Source: Bacteroidota bacterium (GTDB lineage: Bacteria; Bacteroidota; Bacteroidia; Bacteroidales; Lentimicrobiaceae). Taken from it: DNA of 64,000 nucleotides. The notes under the pieces were generated by a model that worked only from the letters and a program-made list of their open reading frames with translations, ran no database searches and had not been told where the DNA came from. Position 1 is the first letter of the stretch. Each line of letters opens with the position of its first letter. The DNA lies in assembly GCA_009773515.1 (NCBI GenBank), contig WSXX01000021.1, forward strand, positions 24,287-88,286, read 5' to 3'. A program made the translations under genes and the position numbers. This document shows positions 34,379-44,346 of this stretch, in pieces.

Positions 34379-36451
34379 CTAAACCGTTGGATACTCAATC
34401 CTTACGTGATAGATGCTCATCAGCTTCTTCTTGAGAATCTTTTTAATCCGGGTAATATCTTTGAGTGTGAGATCAGAATTGACAAACTGTTTCATTTCAA
34501 TCTGTTTGTCGATGATGGTTTCTACCAGATTGCTGATTGATTCGGCAGTATGCTTTTTCATACTTCGCGAAGCTGCTTCAACAGAATCAGCCATCATCAG
34601 CACCGAAGTTTCCTTGGAGAAAGGCGGTGGCCCCGGATATCTGAAATCAGCGTCTTTTAGATCTTTTTCCGGAAAATCGATTTTCTGACGGTTGTAAAAA
34701 TATTCCGCCATTCGGGTGCCGTGATGTGTTCGGATAAAATCTATCAATACTTCAGGGAGCTTGTGTTTTTTGGCTTTCTCAATGCCTTTAATCACATGGC
34801 TGACAATAATTCTTGCACTTTCCTCGTAACTGAGTTCGTCGTGGGGGTTCATCTCCGACAATTGGTTTTCAATAAAATACATTGGCATATCCATTTTACC
34901 AATATCGTGATAAAGCGCGCCGGTTCTTACCAGCAATGTATTTCCGCCAATTTCATAAATGGCAGATTCCGCAATATTTGCAACCTGCATCGAATGCTGA
35001 AATGTTCCGGGAGCATGCAGGGATAACTGCCTGAGAAGCGGACTATTCGTATCCGACAGCTCCATTAAGGTAACATCAGTAACCTGCCCAAAAAGTTTCT
35101 CAAAAAGAAAAATCAATGGATAAGAGAACAAGGTAAGGGCAGCGCTGCCGCCATAAAGCAGAAAAAGATTGTAATTTATATTTTGAATACTTCCATCCTG
35201 AATTAAAAGCATACCAATATAAACCAACGAATATGTAGCAAAAACAGCAAGTGCTGTCAAAAAAAACTGCGATCTTCTTCGAAACTCCGCAACACTGATA
35301 ATTGCGATTACGCCGGCAGTAAGTTGCTGAAAAAGAAACTCGAAGCCACTCGGAACCATAAATCCCGTAAGGATAAGTGTGATTACATGAACAAAAAAGG
35401 CAATCCGGGTATCGTAAAAAACCCTGACAATAATAGGCACAAGACAAAATGGCAGCAATTGCAGGAGATCTGGCCTGGTTTTTATGGTGACAGCAGCCGC
35501 ACTTACCATGAGCAGAATAACCAAAAGCAGCATGAGCATTTTTTGGTTATCGGTAAAAATATCGCGCCGGAACGACAGCATAAAGAGGATAAAAACAACG
35601 ATTGACAATCCAATCAGAATAAACTGACCCAGCAGAATTTTTTCGTATTGAAAATCACTCCCGAGTTTAGACTGATAATCCTGCCGCAGCGATTCCAGAA
35701 TCTGAAATTTCTCAGAATTTACAAGCTCTCCCCTTGAAATAATTTTCTCTCCGCTTTGAATCATTCCACGTGTTTCAGGAATTTCGTTGATCATAGCTTC
35801 CTGCGCTCTTTTGGTATTCTCAGCATCAAAAATAATATTCTGTTTCAGCGAATTGAGCAAAAGTTCGCGGATAGCGATGGGTACATTATTTTCCTGAGAA
35901 GTTTTTGTCAGGATGTATTGTCCGGCTGTGCGGATGGTAAAAAAGTCAGAAATCGTTTTTTTTACAGCCTGATTCCCGTCCACTTCAAAAACCTCAAAGT
36001 CAGCAGGTTTGTTTTCTATCTCTGTGGTAAGGCCAATAACCCCGCGCGTAAAAATAAAATCAATAATTTCGAGCATAAATGCCAATGGATCAGAGTTTTC
36101 TCCATTGCTTACCTCCAGAGATTCAGAACCTTTTTCCTTGAGTTTATTATAGGAGTTGATCAGATTATTAGTCTGTGACGAAACTACTTCATGATCGCGT
36201 CTGAAATAAGGCCTTGACTCTTTAAGTGCTTCATTTATTTCATTCTGAAGTTCAGCTTCCGGCTTCAGGATGGCCATATCAACCGGAGCAATCAGGTCGG
36301 CGTGTTGCCAGGGCTTTCCCTTCTGGTATTCGTATCTGAATTTTCCCTCACGGGGAAAAATAGCAATAAGAACTCCGATCATCAAGGCAAACAAAACAAT
36401 TTTGCCGAATAAATCATAATGATCGCGAAGCCAGTTAATTTGTTTATTCAT
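34379..36451 (-). CDS. pgpH: 7TM-HD family cyclic-di-AMP phosphodiesterase (PgpH-like)
   Basis: The 690-residue protein has one N-terminal membrane helix and a large extracytoplasmic domain (about 45-265). Seven membrane helices follow (about 270-460), then an HD-type hydrolase with QHSMQVANIAE, LYHDIGKMDMP and IRTHHG. That architecture is the PgpH/YqfF family, which hydrolyses c-di-AMP. The ATG at 36451 (MNKQINWLRDHYDLFGK) is chosen because the upstream 16 residues of the longer frame do not fit the family. All HD ligands appear intact. The 7TM region, which begins VILFMLSFRRDIF-like, is well formed. Confidence 0.88.
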   Translation of the reverse strand: MNKQINWLRDHYDLFGKIVLFALMIGVLIAIFPREGKFRYEYQKGKPWQHADLIAPVDMAILKPEAELQNEINEALKESRPYFRRDHEVVSSQTNNLINSYNKLKEKGSESLEVSNGENSDPLAFMLEIIDFIFTRGVIGLTTEIENKPADFEVFEVDGNQAVKKTISDFFTIRTAGQYILTKTSQENNVPIAIRELLLNSLKQNIIFDAENTKRAQEAMINEIPETRGMIQSGEKIISRGELVNSEKFQILESLRQDYQSKLGSDFQYEKILLGQFILIGLSIVVFILFMLSFRRDIFTDNQKMLMLLLVILLMVSAAAVTIKTRPDLLQLLPFCLVPIIVRVFYDTRIAFFVHVITLILTGFMVPSGFEFLFQQLTAGVIAIISVAEFRRRSQFFLTALAVFATYSLVYIGMLLIQDGSIQNINYNLFLLYGGSAALTLFSYPLIFLFEKLFGQVTDVTLMELSDTNSPLLRQLSLHAPGTFQHSMQVANIAESAIYEIGGNTLLVRTGALYHDIGKMDMPMYFIENQLSEMNPHDELSYEESARIIVSHVIKGIEKAKKHKLPEVLIDFIRTHHGTRMAEYFYNRQKIDFPEKDLKDADFRYPGPPPFSKETSVLMMADSVEAASRSMKKHTAESISNLVETIIDKQIEMKQFVNSDLTLKDITRIKKILKKKLMSIYHVRIEYPTV

Positions 36452-36667
36452 ATGTTTTCGAAAATCTGTTCGGTTAGCGCTAAGCCACCGAAAATACAAA
36501 GGAAATGCATACCAACAAAATCTGAGTTGCTACAAAAATTTATGAAATGGCAGAAAATAACTGCAACTTATTCACAATCAAAATGTAACAAAGAAACAAC
36601 GGAAAAGTTATCAACAAAATGACTGTTGTTGTTAATTACTTTAATGGCGGAGGTTTTCGTTATTCAA

Positions 36668-36675
36668 TATATTTG
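36668..36675 (+). promoter_or_regulatory. -7 element (TATATTTG) for the NlpC/P60 gene
   Basis: TATATTTG ends 24 nt upstream of the ATG at 36700 and lies within the longer frame from 36619, supporting the later start. Confidence 0.5.
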
Positions 36676-36699
36676 CCCATACAAAAGTTTGCACACCTA

Positions 36700-37485
36700 A
36701 TGACAGGAGGCATTTGCTATCTTTCACTGGTTGCCGTCAGAGCTGAACCATCTTCAAAATCGGAGATGGTAAATCAGTTGCTGTATGGCGACATTGTTGA
36801 CATTGACCAGACAAGCGGTGAATGGATAAGGACTATCAGCCGGCATGATAACTACGCAGGATGGTGCAACATCAGGCAGATAGAGTTGCTCAACAATGAA
36901 ACGCTTGAAGTAATATTGCACAGCAGCCGGATTCTTGTTTCCGGTACAACTGCCACAATTATTACCGGAGGATTGCCATCAATAACCCTGGTTCAAGGAA
37001 GCACACTCTACAAGCTCTCAAATGGCAAGCTTGCCGGCCCGGGAGGCGAATATCACATTGCCGAAGGAGAAACCAAAATTGCTCAGATCAGAGACGCTGA
37101 AGACATAATTGAACTTGCTTATTCTTACCTGAAGACGCCTTATTTGTGGGGTGGCCGTTCTCCTTTCGGCATCGATTGTTCAGGTCTTACCCAAATGGTT
37201 TATAAAATGCAGGGCATTAATCTGATGCGTGATGCCAAACAGCAGGCCGGACAAGGAATGCTGATAAATCTTATGGCTGAAACAATGGCAGGTGATCTGG
37301 CTTTTTTCGACAATGAAGAAGGACAAATAGTGCATACCGGAATACTTACCGGCAATGGAAGCATAATTCATGCACATGGCGAAGTAAGGATAGATCAGGT
37401 GGATCATCATGGAATTTACGACAAATCCAAAGGAAAATACACCCATAAACTACGGCTGATCAGAAGAATGGGGAGCAATCAATAA
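36700..37485 (+). CDS. NlpC/P60 peptidoglycan hydrolase with SH3-like domains
   Basis: The 261-residue protein starts MTGGICYLSLVAVRAE, with two bacterial SH3-like segments (about residues 8-75 and 80-130). The NlpC/P60 peptidase follows, with catalytic Cys in GIDCSGLTQMVY, His in VHTGI (GQIVHTGILTG) and the third His in IHAHGEVR. It should cleave gamma-D-Glu-diamino acid bonds in muropeptides, as dipeptidyl-peptidase VI-like enzymes do. No signal peptide is evident with this start, so it may act in the cytoplasm on recycled peptides. The upstream start at 36619 would not add a signal sequence either. Confidence 0.85.
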   Translation: MTGGICYLSLVAVRAEPSSKSEMVNQLLYGDIVDIDQTSGEWIRTISRHDNYAGWCNIRQIELLNNETLEVILHSSRILVSGTTATIITGGLPSITLVQGSTLYKLSNGKLAGPGGEYHIAEGETKIAQIRDAEDIIELAYSYLKTPYLWGGRSPFGIDCSGLTQMVYKMQGINLMRDAKQQAGQGMLINLMAETMAGDLAFFDNEEGQIVHTGILTGNGSIIHAHGEVRIDQVDHHGIYDKSKGKYTHKLRLIRRMGSNQ

Positions 37486-37583
37486 CTAAAGCACTAACAA
37501 TCTGACACTTAACCAAAATGCAGAAATGCATAACTTAATAATAACTTAACCCTAAAGAGGCACTTTTAATCGACCCGAATTTC

Positions 37584-37591
37584 TACTTTTG
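37584..37591 (+). promoter_or_regulatory. -7 element (TACTTTTG) for the TonB-dependent receptor
   Basis: TACTTTTG matches TAnnTTTG and would leave a leader of about 120 nt before the ATG at 37717. No riboswitch-like fold was recognised in it. Confidence 0.5.
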
Positions 37592-37716
37592 CAACCTGAA
37601 TTTATTTTATAATTCAGGAACAGCATTTTGATTTACCGGAATCTGACATTTTCAATAATAATCACCATAAACCCAACACAGGAAACAATTCAATTCACTA
37701 ACCAAAACAACAAAAA

Positions 37717-40700
37717 ATGAGAAAAACAGACAATTTGTTGCGCAGTTTTCGCAGGCAGTTATTGCTTGTTGCTGCTTTTCTGATGACCTCTGCCATTGCA
37801 ATGGCGCAGGTAACCACATCAGGGATGAATGGCAAAATTACAGGAGCTACCGGAGAAAGTCTCCCTGGAGCAACTGTTATTGCAGTTCACACACCTTCGG
37901 GATCGCAGTACGGCACAACCACTGATATTGACGGCAACTATCGTATTCCAAACATGAATGTTGGCGGACCTTACAAAGTAACCGTTTCATATGTCGGATT
38001 TGAGACATACACCAACAGCGAGATTTACCTCAACTTGGGACAGAATTACAGGCTTGGTGTTAAGTTGAGTGAAACTGCAGCAACCATTGAAGGCGTAGAG
38101 GTGGTGGGAGCCCGCTACGATATTTTTGACGGCAACCGTACCGGTGCTGAAACCAACGTTAGCCTTCAGACTATAGAGCGTATGCCTTCTGTTGGACGTA
38201 GTTTTTCAGATTACACCCGCTTAACCCCGCAATCAAGGGTTACACAATTTGGTGGCATTGAAATTGCCGGTTCAAACAACCGTTACAATGCCATTTATAT
38301 TGATGGTGCTGTAAACAACGACGTTTTCGGTCTTACCGATCAGGGAACCAACGGAGGACAAACCGGAATTTCACCTTTCTCAATGGACATTCTTGAGCAG
38401 GTTTCAATTCAGATTGCACCTTATGATATTAAGCTTGGCGGATTTGCCGGTGCCGGTATAAATGCAGTTACCCGTCGCGGTAACAACGAATTTCAGGGAT
38501 CAGCTTATTACGTAATGCGCAACGAAAACATGGCCGGCAAAACTCCGACCGATGACGAAACTGTTGAAAGAAAAAAACTAAATCCTTTCAATGCCAACAC
38601 TTATGGCTTCCGTTTGGGCGGACCTATTGTTAAGGATAAATTATTCTTCTTTATGAATGCTGAAATCCAGAACGAAGAAACTCCTCAGCCTTTTGAATTT
38701 TCAACATACAACGGCGCTGTAACAACTGAACAATTGGGTCAGCTTGTAAGTAAACTAAATGAATTTGGCTACGATCCGGGTGGATATACCAATGTAACAC
38801 GTATGCTTGAAGGAACCAAGATTTTTGGTCGTCTGGACTGGAACATCAACAAGGTTCATAAACTGATGGTTCGCCACCAATATACAAAAGCGATCCAAAC
38901 CAGCCCTTCAAATTCAAGCTCAACCAACATCCGTTTTGCCAATACAGGAGTTTATTTCCCATCTACAACCAACTCAACTGCACTTGAACTGAAGAGCAAC
39001 ATCAGCTCAAACATGAGCAACAGTCTGATCCTCGGATTCACATTGGTTCGCGACGACCGCGATCCGATGGGAAATAACTTCCCATATGTCAGGATTAAAG
39101 ATGGCAACTCAAATATCTATTTTGGTTCCGAAGAATTTTCAACCGGTAACCAGCTGAATCAGGACATCATTACCCTGACCAATAATTTTGAAATCTACAA
39201 AGGCAAGCATACTTTCACTTTCGGAACACACAATGAGTTCTATAAGATGTACAACCTTTTTGTTCGTCAGACTTTTGGATCATACCAGTTCAACAGCATA
39301 GACGATTTCTTAACCAATCAGCCTGCATATCAGTTCGACCGCACATTCTCAGCGGTTGATGGTGTAACCGGTGACGGTTCTAAAGCTGCTGCAGAATTCA
39401 ACGCACTGCAGATCGGTTTCTATGCACAGGATGAAATTCAGGTGAGCGACAAGTTGAAAGTAACCCTCGGACTCCGCATGGATATACCGATGTTCCTTGA
39501 TACACCAAAAGTCAACGAAGATTTCAACAACAACGTAATTCCTCAGCTTGAAGCAGCCGGATGGGATCTTGAAGGTGCTAAAACCGGACAAATGCCTGAT
39601 CCAGCCATTATGCTGAACCCACGCTTTGGATTCAATTATGATGTTAAAGGTGACCAGACTTTCCAGATTCGTGGCGGTGCAGGACTTTTCACCAGCCGTA
39701 TTCCTTACGTATGGCCAGGCGCTTCATTCCAGAACAATGCTGTAATGACAGGTGGTATGCGCGTAACTGCAGCAGGTTCACCTGAACTTATCTTCAACCC
39801 TGACTGGAACAACCAGCCTTCTATTCCTCCAAGCCGTCCTTCAGGACAGGTTGATATTTTTGCAAAAGATTTCAAATACCCGAAAGTTTTCCGCACCAGC
39901 GTTGCTGTTGACAAAAAACTGCCATGGGGTCTAGTTGGTTCATTTGACTTTACTTTCACCAAGAACCTGAACAATATAATGTATTACAACCTCGGGTATG
40001 TAAAAAATGGAACCCTGACCGGAACAGGCGATAACAGACCAATCTGGAGGAGAACTCCTCTTACTGACACCCTTATTTCAAAGGTTAAAGGAAATTATAC
40101 TGACGTTATCCTTGGCACCAACACCAAAGAAGGTTACGCCTATAACATTACAGCTCAGTTGCAGAAAAACTTCGACAAAGGTTTTGCTGGTAGCATAGCT
40201 TACTCTTATGGTAGTGCCAAATCGATGAACGATGGTATTTCTTCACAGAACTCTTCACAATGGCGCGTTCCTAACGTACGTGGTAAAAACGACCTCGACT
40301 TTGCCGTTTCTAACTTCAGTATGGGCTCACGTATTGTTGGTTACCTTTCATACCGCAAAGAATACCTGAAACACACTGCAACCACCATTACGCTGTTCTA
40401 CACAGGTCAGTCAGGTGAACTTTATTCCTACGGTTATGCCGATGGATCGAGCAAATTCCTTGGAGAAGATAACCAGAGCCTTGAGTTAATCTATGTACCA
40501 AAAGATCGCAACGACATCAACCTAGTTGATATTACAGTTGGTGAAAATACCCTTACTGCCGATCAACAGTGGACTGACCTCAACGCATTCATCGAAGCTG
40601 ATGATTACCTAAGTGGTCGCCGTGGTCAGTATGCCGAAAGAAATCACTCACGTACTCCTTTCACGAACATCTTCGACTTCCGCATTGCTCAGGATTTCTA

Positions 40701-40977
40701 TGTAAATGTTGGTGGCAAACGCAATACACTACAGGTTGCTCTTGATGTTTTCAATCTTGGAAATATGATCAGCAAAGACTGGGGTCGTATGTATTTCTCC
40801 TCAGGAGCTTATTACAGCAACTACCCGCTTATCAGAATGCAGGGTTACGAAACAGACAACACTACTGCTAAATTCTCATTCCAGAAACCTAAAGGTGAAA
40901 CCTGGAGTATTGATGATTCAGGTATTCTTAGTTCAAGATGGCAGGGTCAGTTGACCATCAGGTACATCTTTAACTAG
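37717..40977 (+). CDS. Oar-like TonB-dependent outer-membrane receptor
   Basis: The 1086-residue protein has a signal peptide (to AMAQ, about residue 31). An N-terminal carboxypeptidase-regulatory-like beta domain (GKITGATGESLPGATVIAV) follows, then a plug domain (TNVSLQTIERMPSVGRSF). A long outer-membrane beta barrel comes next, ending in an aromatic residue-rich strand (LTIRYIFN). The Oar-like pattern (LTPQSR, GSNNRYNAIYIDGAVNND) and the absence of a SusD partner mark it as an Oar-type receptor rather than a SusC. The substrate is unknown; Oar proteins have been linked to protein secretion or development. It is strongly terminated downstream. Confidence 0.88.
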   Translation: MRKTDNLLRSFRRQLLLVAAFLMTSAIAMAQVTTSGMNGKITGATGESLPGATVIAVHTPSGSQYGTTTDIDGNYRIPNMNVGGPYKVTVSYVGFETYTNSEIYLNLGQNYRLGVKLSETAATIEGVEVVGARYDIFDGNRTGAETNVSLQTIERMPSVGRSFSDYTRLTPQSRVTQFGGIEIAGSNNRYNAIYIDGAVNNDVFGLTDQGTNGGQTGISPFSMDILEQVSIQIAPYDIKLGGFAGAGINAVTRRGNNEFQGSAYYVMRNENMAGKTPTDDETVERKKLNPFNANTYGFRLGGPIVKDKLFFFMNAEIQNEETPQPFEFSTYNGAVTTEQLGQLVSKLNEFGYDPGGYTNVTRMLEGTKIFGRLDWNINKVHKLMVRHQYTKAIQTSPSNSSSTNIRFANTGVYFPSTTNSTALELKSNISSNMSNSLILGFTLVRDDRDPMGNNFPYVRIKDGNSNIYFGSEEFSTGNQLNQDIITLTNNFEIYKGKHTFTFGTHNEFYKMYNLFVRQTFGSYQFNSIDDFLTNQPAYQFDRTFSAVDGVTGDGSKAAAEFNALQIGFYAQDEIQVSDKLKVTLGLRMDIPMFLDTPKVNEDFNNNVIPQLEAAGWDLEGAKTGQMPDPAIMLNPRFGFNYDVKGDQTFQIRGGAGLFTSRIPYVWPGASFQNNAVMTGGMRVTAAGSPELIFNPDWNNQPSIPPSRPSGQVDIFAKDFKYPKVFRTSVAVDKKLPWGLVGSFDFTFTKNLNNIMYYNLGYVKNGTLTGTGDNRPIWRRTPLTDTLISKVKGNYTDVILGTNTKEGYAYNITAQLQKNFDKGFAGSIAYSYGSAKSMNDGISSQNSSQWRVPNVRGKNDLDFAVSNFSMGSRIVGYLSYRKEYLKHTATTITLFYTGQSGELYSYGYADGSSKFLGEDNQSLELIYVPKDRNDINLVDITVGENTLTADQQWTDLNAFIEADDYLSGRRGQYAERNHSRTPFTNIFDFRIAQDFYVNVGGKRNTLQVALDVFNLGNMISKDWGRMYFSSGAYYSNYPLIRMQGYETDNTTAKFSFQKPKGETWSIDDSGILSSRWQGQLTIRYIFN

Positions 40978-40998
40978 ATTAATTTCTTGTGAATTTTT

Positions 40999-41030
40999 AA
41001 AGGAGTTCCGGATTCCGGGACTCCTTTTTT
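40999..41030 (+). terminator. Intrinsic terminator after the TonB-dependent receptor
   Basis: AAAGGAGTTCCGG pairs with CCGGGACTCCTTT (one G-U pair) with an ATT loop, followed by a T-run to 41031. Confidence 0.85.
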
Positions 41031-41038
41031 TATCTTTG
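41031..41038 (+). promoter_or_regulatory. -7 element (TATCTTTG) for the NPP-type phosphodiesterase
   Basis: TATCTTTG ends 17 nt before the ATG at 41056. It overlaps a GTG at 41038, making that GTG an unlikely start. Confidence 0.6.
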
Positions 41039-41055
41039 TGTTTCAAAAAAATATT

Positions 41056-42276
41056 ATGACATTCCTCCGTTTTACCATCATACTTGCTTTAGGTATTGCT
41101 CTATTTATTAATCCTGATTCACTGCATGCCCAATGCAACGAAAAACAGGTAACAGTAATTCTATCGCTTGATGGTTTTCGTTGGGATTATCCGGATAAAA
41201 CGAGCACACCAACCCTGAACCGGATTGCTGCTGAAGGAGTTAAAGCACAATCACTCATCCCTTCATTTCCCTCTAAAACATTTCCAAACCATTACAGCAT
41301 TGCAACAGGTCTTGTTCCTGATAATCATGGATTGGTAAATAATTCGTTTTTCGACCGCGAGATGGACAAACCTTACGCCATTGGCAATAAAGAAGCACGC
41401 AATAACGGCGATTTTTATGGTGGCGAACCAATATGGATTACCGCTCAGCGGCAGGGTCATATTACAGCATCATATTTCTGGGTTGGAACCGATGTCTCCA
41501 TACAAGGTATGCAACCCGATTATTGGAAAATGTACCAGCAAAACACCCCATTTTCGCAACGGATAGATACCATCATACATTGGCTCAGCCTTCCGGAAGA
41601 TCAAAGGCCCACGCTGATCATGGCTTATTACCATGAACCTGACGGGATCGGCCACAATTACGGACCTGACGATCCACGCACGCTGAAAATGATAACTGAA
41701 CTGGACAGCATCACAGGAATCCTCTACGACCGCATAAAAGCTTTACCAAATGGCAATTGCATCAATTTTATTGTATTGTCCGATCATGGAATGGGCCCCA
41801 TCTCCTCGGAAAGAAATATTGCTTTAAGTGAACATATCCCGGGAAACTGGCCGGTAAGACCCGAAGGTGGAAATCCGAACTTCAATCTTTATGCCGATGG
41901 AAGCTATTTTGATTCGGTATATCTTGCGCTTAAGCCGCTAAAAGGCATTTTGGTGTACAGACCATCTGAGGTTCCCGAACATCTGAATTATGGCAAAAAC
42001 CCCAGGGTTGGCGATGTAATAGTGTTTGCCGATTCAGCATGGAGCATCACAATAAATAAGCCTAAGAAAAAGTTCACAGGTGGAACACATGGCTATGATC
42101 CGCAAAATACTGATATGCATGCCATTTTTTATGCATGCGGACCGCGCTTCAAAAAAGGGTATCTGCACCCTTCGTTTCAGAATACACATATTTATTCTTT
42201 GCTGGCGGAATTGCTTGGAATTATTCCGGCTAAAACCGATGGCAACCGGGAAGCCATATTGGATATGCTGAATTGA
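41056..42276 (+). CDS. Ectonucleotide pyrophosphatase/phosphodiesterase (NPP family)
   Basis: The 406-residue protein has a signal peptide (to about residue 26, ending SLHAQ) and the alkaline phosphatase superfamily NPP domain. The first metal Asp is in SLDGFRWDY and the nucleophile Thr in SKTFPNHYSIATG. EPDGIGHNYG and LSDHGMG carry the Asp and His ligands, and GTHGYD has the last His. It should hydrolyse nucleotide pyrophosphate or phosphodiester bonds in the periplasm. All metal ligands appear present. It stands as a single gene after the receptor terminator. Confidence 0.9.
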   Translation: MTFLRFTIILALGIALFINPDSLHAQCNEKQVTVILSLDGFRWDYPDKTSTPTLNRIAAEGVKAQSLIPSFPSKTFPNHYSIATGLVPDNHGLVNNSFFDREMDKPYAIGNKEARNNGDFYGGEPIWITAQRQGHITASYFWVGTDVSIQGMQPDYWKMYQQNTPFSQRIDTIIHWLSLPEDQRPTLIMAYYHEPDGIGHNYGPDDPRTLKMITELDSITGILYDRIKALPNGNCINFIVLSDHGMGPISSERNIALSEHIPGNWPVRPEGGNPNFNLYADGSYFDSVYLALKPLKGILVYRPSEVPEHLNYGKNPRVGDVIVFADSAWSITINKPKKKFTGGTHGYDPQNTDMHAIFYACGPRFKKGYLHPSFQNTHIYSLLAELLGIIPAKTDGNREAILDMLN

Positions 42277-42475
42277 CAGGCAAACTGAATCATTTGTGCA
42301 TAAGCATAAAGCCATCATTCCTTCATTATCATCCGGCATCATTTAAAAAATCCGGACTTCCTTAAAAAGGTGAATGGTTTGTAGAAAGAACCACCAAATC
42401 CCATCATACACTTCCTTTTACTACTGCCACTGCTTTTTCAGCAGCTGAACAATAGCAATGTATTGCTGTTAGAAT

Positions 42476-43276
42476 ATGTCAAATAAAAACTTCATGTCGT
42501 TTTCAAAACCTTACACACTTATAACCGGTGCTTCCGGTGGAATCGGATTTGAACTTGCTGTAATTATGGCCGAAAAAGGGCATAATCTGATAATCACAGC
42601 CCGTTCAGAAGAAAAATTAAACAACATTGCCCGTCAGCTTATTAAGAACCATGGAATCGATGCCATCAGCATTCCTGCTGATCTTTCAAAATCTACTGAC
42701 AGAAACAGATTAATTGATGAAATCAGAAGGCAGAACATACATATAGAGAATCTGATTAACAATGCCGGGTTCGGCGACCTGGGCGCTTTTGAAACATCAG
42801 ACTGGGTAAAGAACGAGGAGATGATTCAGCTCAACATTACAGCGCTTACACATCTTACGCGTGAGTTTCTTCCTGACATGCGAAAAGCAAAATCGGGCAG
42901 AATTATGAATGTGGCATCCATTGCCGCATTTATGCCAGGCCCGCTGATGTCGGTGTATTATGCTTCAAAAGCCTATGTACTTTCGTTTAGCGAAGCCCTG
43001 GCCAGTGAGCTTGCCGGCAGCGGCGTAAAAATCACTACTTTATGCCCAGGCCCGGTTGAAACAGGATTTCAAAAAAAGGCTGAATTTAAAGACCCTGCGC
43101 TGCTAAAAATGTTAAAACCTGCAACAGCTCAGGAACTTGCAGATTATGGTTATCATTCAATGATGAATGGAAAAAGACTTGCCATTCACGGATGGATGAA
43201 CAGGTTTATCGTTTTCAGTCTCAGGTTTTCTCCGCGTTGGGTTGTTGCGCGTGCAATAATGAAATTACACCAATAA
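42476..43276 (+). CDS. Short-chain dehydrogenase/reductase (classical SDR)
   Basis: The 266-residue protein has the Rossmann dinucleotide motif TGASGGIGFELA, NNAGFG, and the catalytic triad Ser in NVASIAAFMPGP and Tyr-x3-Lys in YYASKAYVLSF. The family is the DltE/YqjQ-like SDR group that often takes NADP(H); Arg in ITARSEEKL favours NADP. The physiological substrate is unknown. Start ATG at 42476 fits, although Met7 is an alternative. No operon partner is close. Confidence 0.88.
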   Translation: MSNKNFMSFSKPYTLITGASGGIGFELAVIMAEKGHNLIITARSEEKLNNIARQLIKNHGIDAISIPADLSKSTDRNRLIDEIRRQNIHIENLINNAGFGDLGAFETSDWVKNEEMIQLNITALTHLTREFLPDMRKAKSGRIMNVASIAAFMPGPLMSVYYASKAYVLSFSEALASELAGSGVKITTLCPGPVETGFQKKAEFKDPALLKMLKPATAQELADYGYHSMMNGKRLAIHGWMNRFIVFSLRFSPRWVVARAIMKLHQ

Positions 43277-43394
43277 TAAGTTAATTTTTTTTAACAATAA
43301 TTCAGTCCTGAATTAAAAATTGTGCCGAAAGGATTACTTAATGCCTTTTTTGAGATTATAATAGTAACTTCTTAACCATCAAAACCATATAAAC

Positions 43395-44249
43395 ATGAAA
43401 AAGCACTTTACCATTTATTTCCTGCTTTTATTGTCCCACAGCATTTTTGCTCAGGATATGATGATTACGGACAAATCGTCCATTCTTCCGGAACCTCTTC
43501 CTGCTCCCCGACTGGAGGTAACTTACATAGCCAATTCCGGATTTTTGTTTACATCGGGAAGCAACAGGGTATTAATTGATGCAATTTATCTTGATGGTGA
43601 AGTTTGGGAAGCTCCTTCAAAAAAAATACTGAAATCGATGGTTGCCGGCAATCCTCCGTTTAAAAACATTACACATTTGCTGGTTTCTCATTACCATGAA
43701 GATCATTTTGATGCTACGCTCACCGCAAAGTTTCTGGTTAACAACCCAAAAACGTATCTGATTACCAATAAACAAACGGATTCCGTAATGCGGAGAGTAT
43801 TAAAAATGGATCCTCAGTTTAAGCGTCCTGAGCAATCAAAGATTATTGAAACGCCCATGTTTGGAATGGAAACTTATGAATCAGGTTCGCTCAGGATTAA
43901 ATGCATGGCGCAGAGGCATATGGGTAAAGAAGATTACAATGTAATGAGCATGGGTTTCCTTATTGACTTTAGCGGAAAAAAGGTACTGCACATCGGAGAT
44001 GCCGACTTTACTGAAGAAAACTTTAAAGATTTCGGGCTGGCGGATGAGAATATTGACATTGCTTTTATTCATTACTGGTTTCTTCTTGATTGCGAAGGAA
44101 GGAGAATTATAGACGAATACATCAAACCAAAGAAAATTGTTGTAACGCACATTCCTTACGATGAATTACGCCGCGATTACAAACGAATGAGAGAGTATTA
44201 TCCTGACATTGAAGTATTTCTGAACCACATGGATAAAAAAGTCTATTAG
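43395..44249 (+). CDS. Secreted metallo-beta-lactamase-fold hydrolase
   Basis: The 284-residue protein has a Sec signal peptide (to SIFAQ, about residue 20). The MBL fold has the zinc motif SHYHEDHFD (HxHxDH), the bridging Asp in LHIGDADF and a His in VVTHIPYDE. The sequence AQRHMG near residue 172 provides another His ligand. The family is the UlaG/YjbQ-like lactonase-type MBL group; the substrate is unknown. It is monocistronic and ends at a bidirectional terminator. Confidence 0.82.
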   Translation: MKKHFTIYFLLLLSHSIFAQDMMITDKSSILPEPLPAPRLEVTYIANSGFLFTSGSNRVLIDAIYLDGEVWEAPSKKILKSMVAGNPPFKNITHLLVSHYHEDHFDATLTAKFLVNNPKTYLITNKQTDSVMRRVLKMDPQFKRPEQSKIIETPMFGMETYESGSLRIKCMAQRHMGKEDYNVMSMGFLIDFSGKKVLHIGDADFTEENFKDFGLADENIDIAFIHYWFLLDCEGRRIIDEYIKPKKIVVTHIPYDELRRDYKRMREYYPDIEVFLNHMDKKVY

Positions 44250-44285
44250 TGTTGGTCGCACAATAGCAAACTTCATACATTAAAG

Positions 44286-44322
44286 AAGTGCCGGATCTTA
44301 TATAATATAAGAGCCGGCACTT
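44286..44322. terminator. Bidirectional hairpin terminator
   Basis: AAGTGCCGG (44286-44294) and CCGGCACTT (44314-44322) pair, with a further TCTTATA/TATAAGA stem nested inside. It sits between convergent genes ending at 44249 and 44347. Confidence 0.75.
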
Positions 44323-44346
44323 TGATTTTACAGGATTAAACTAACC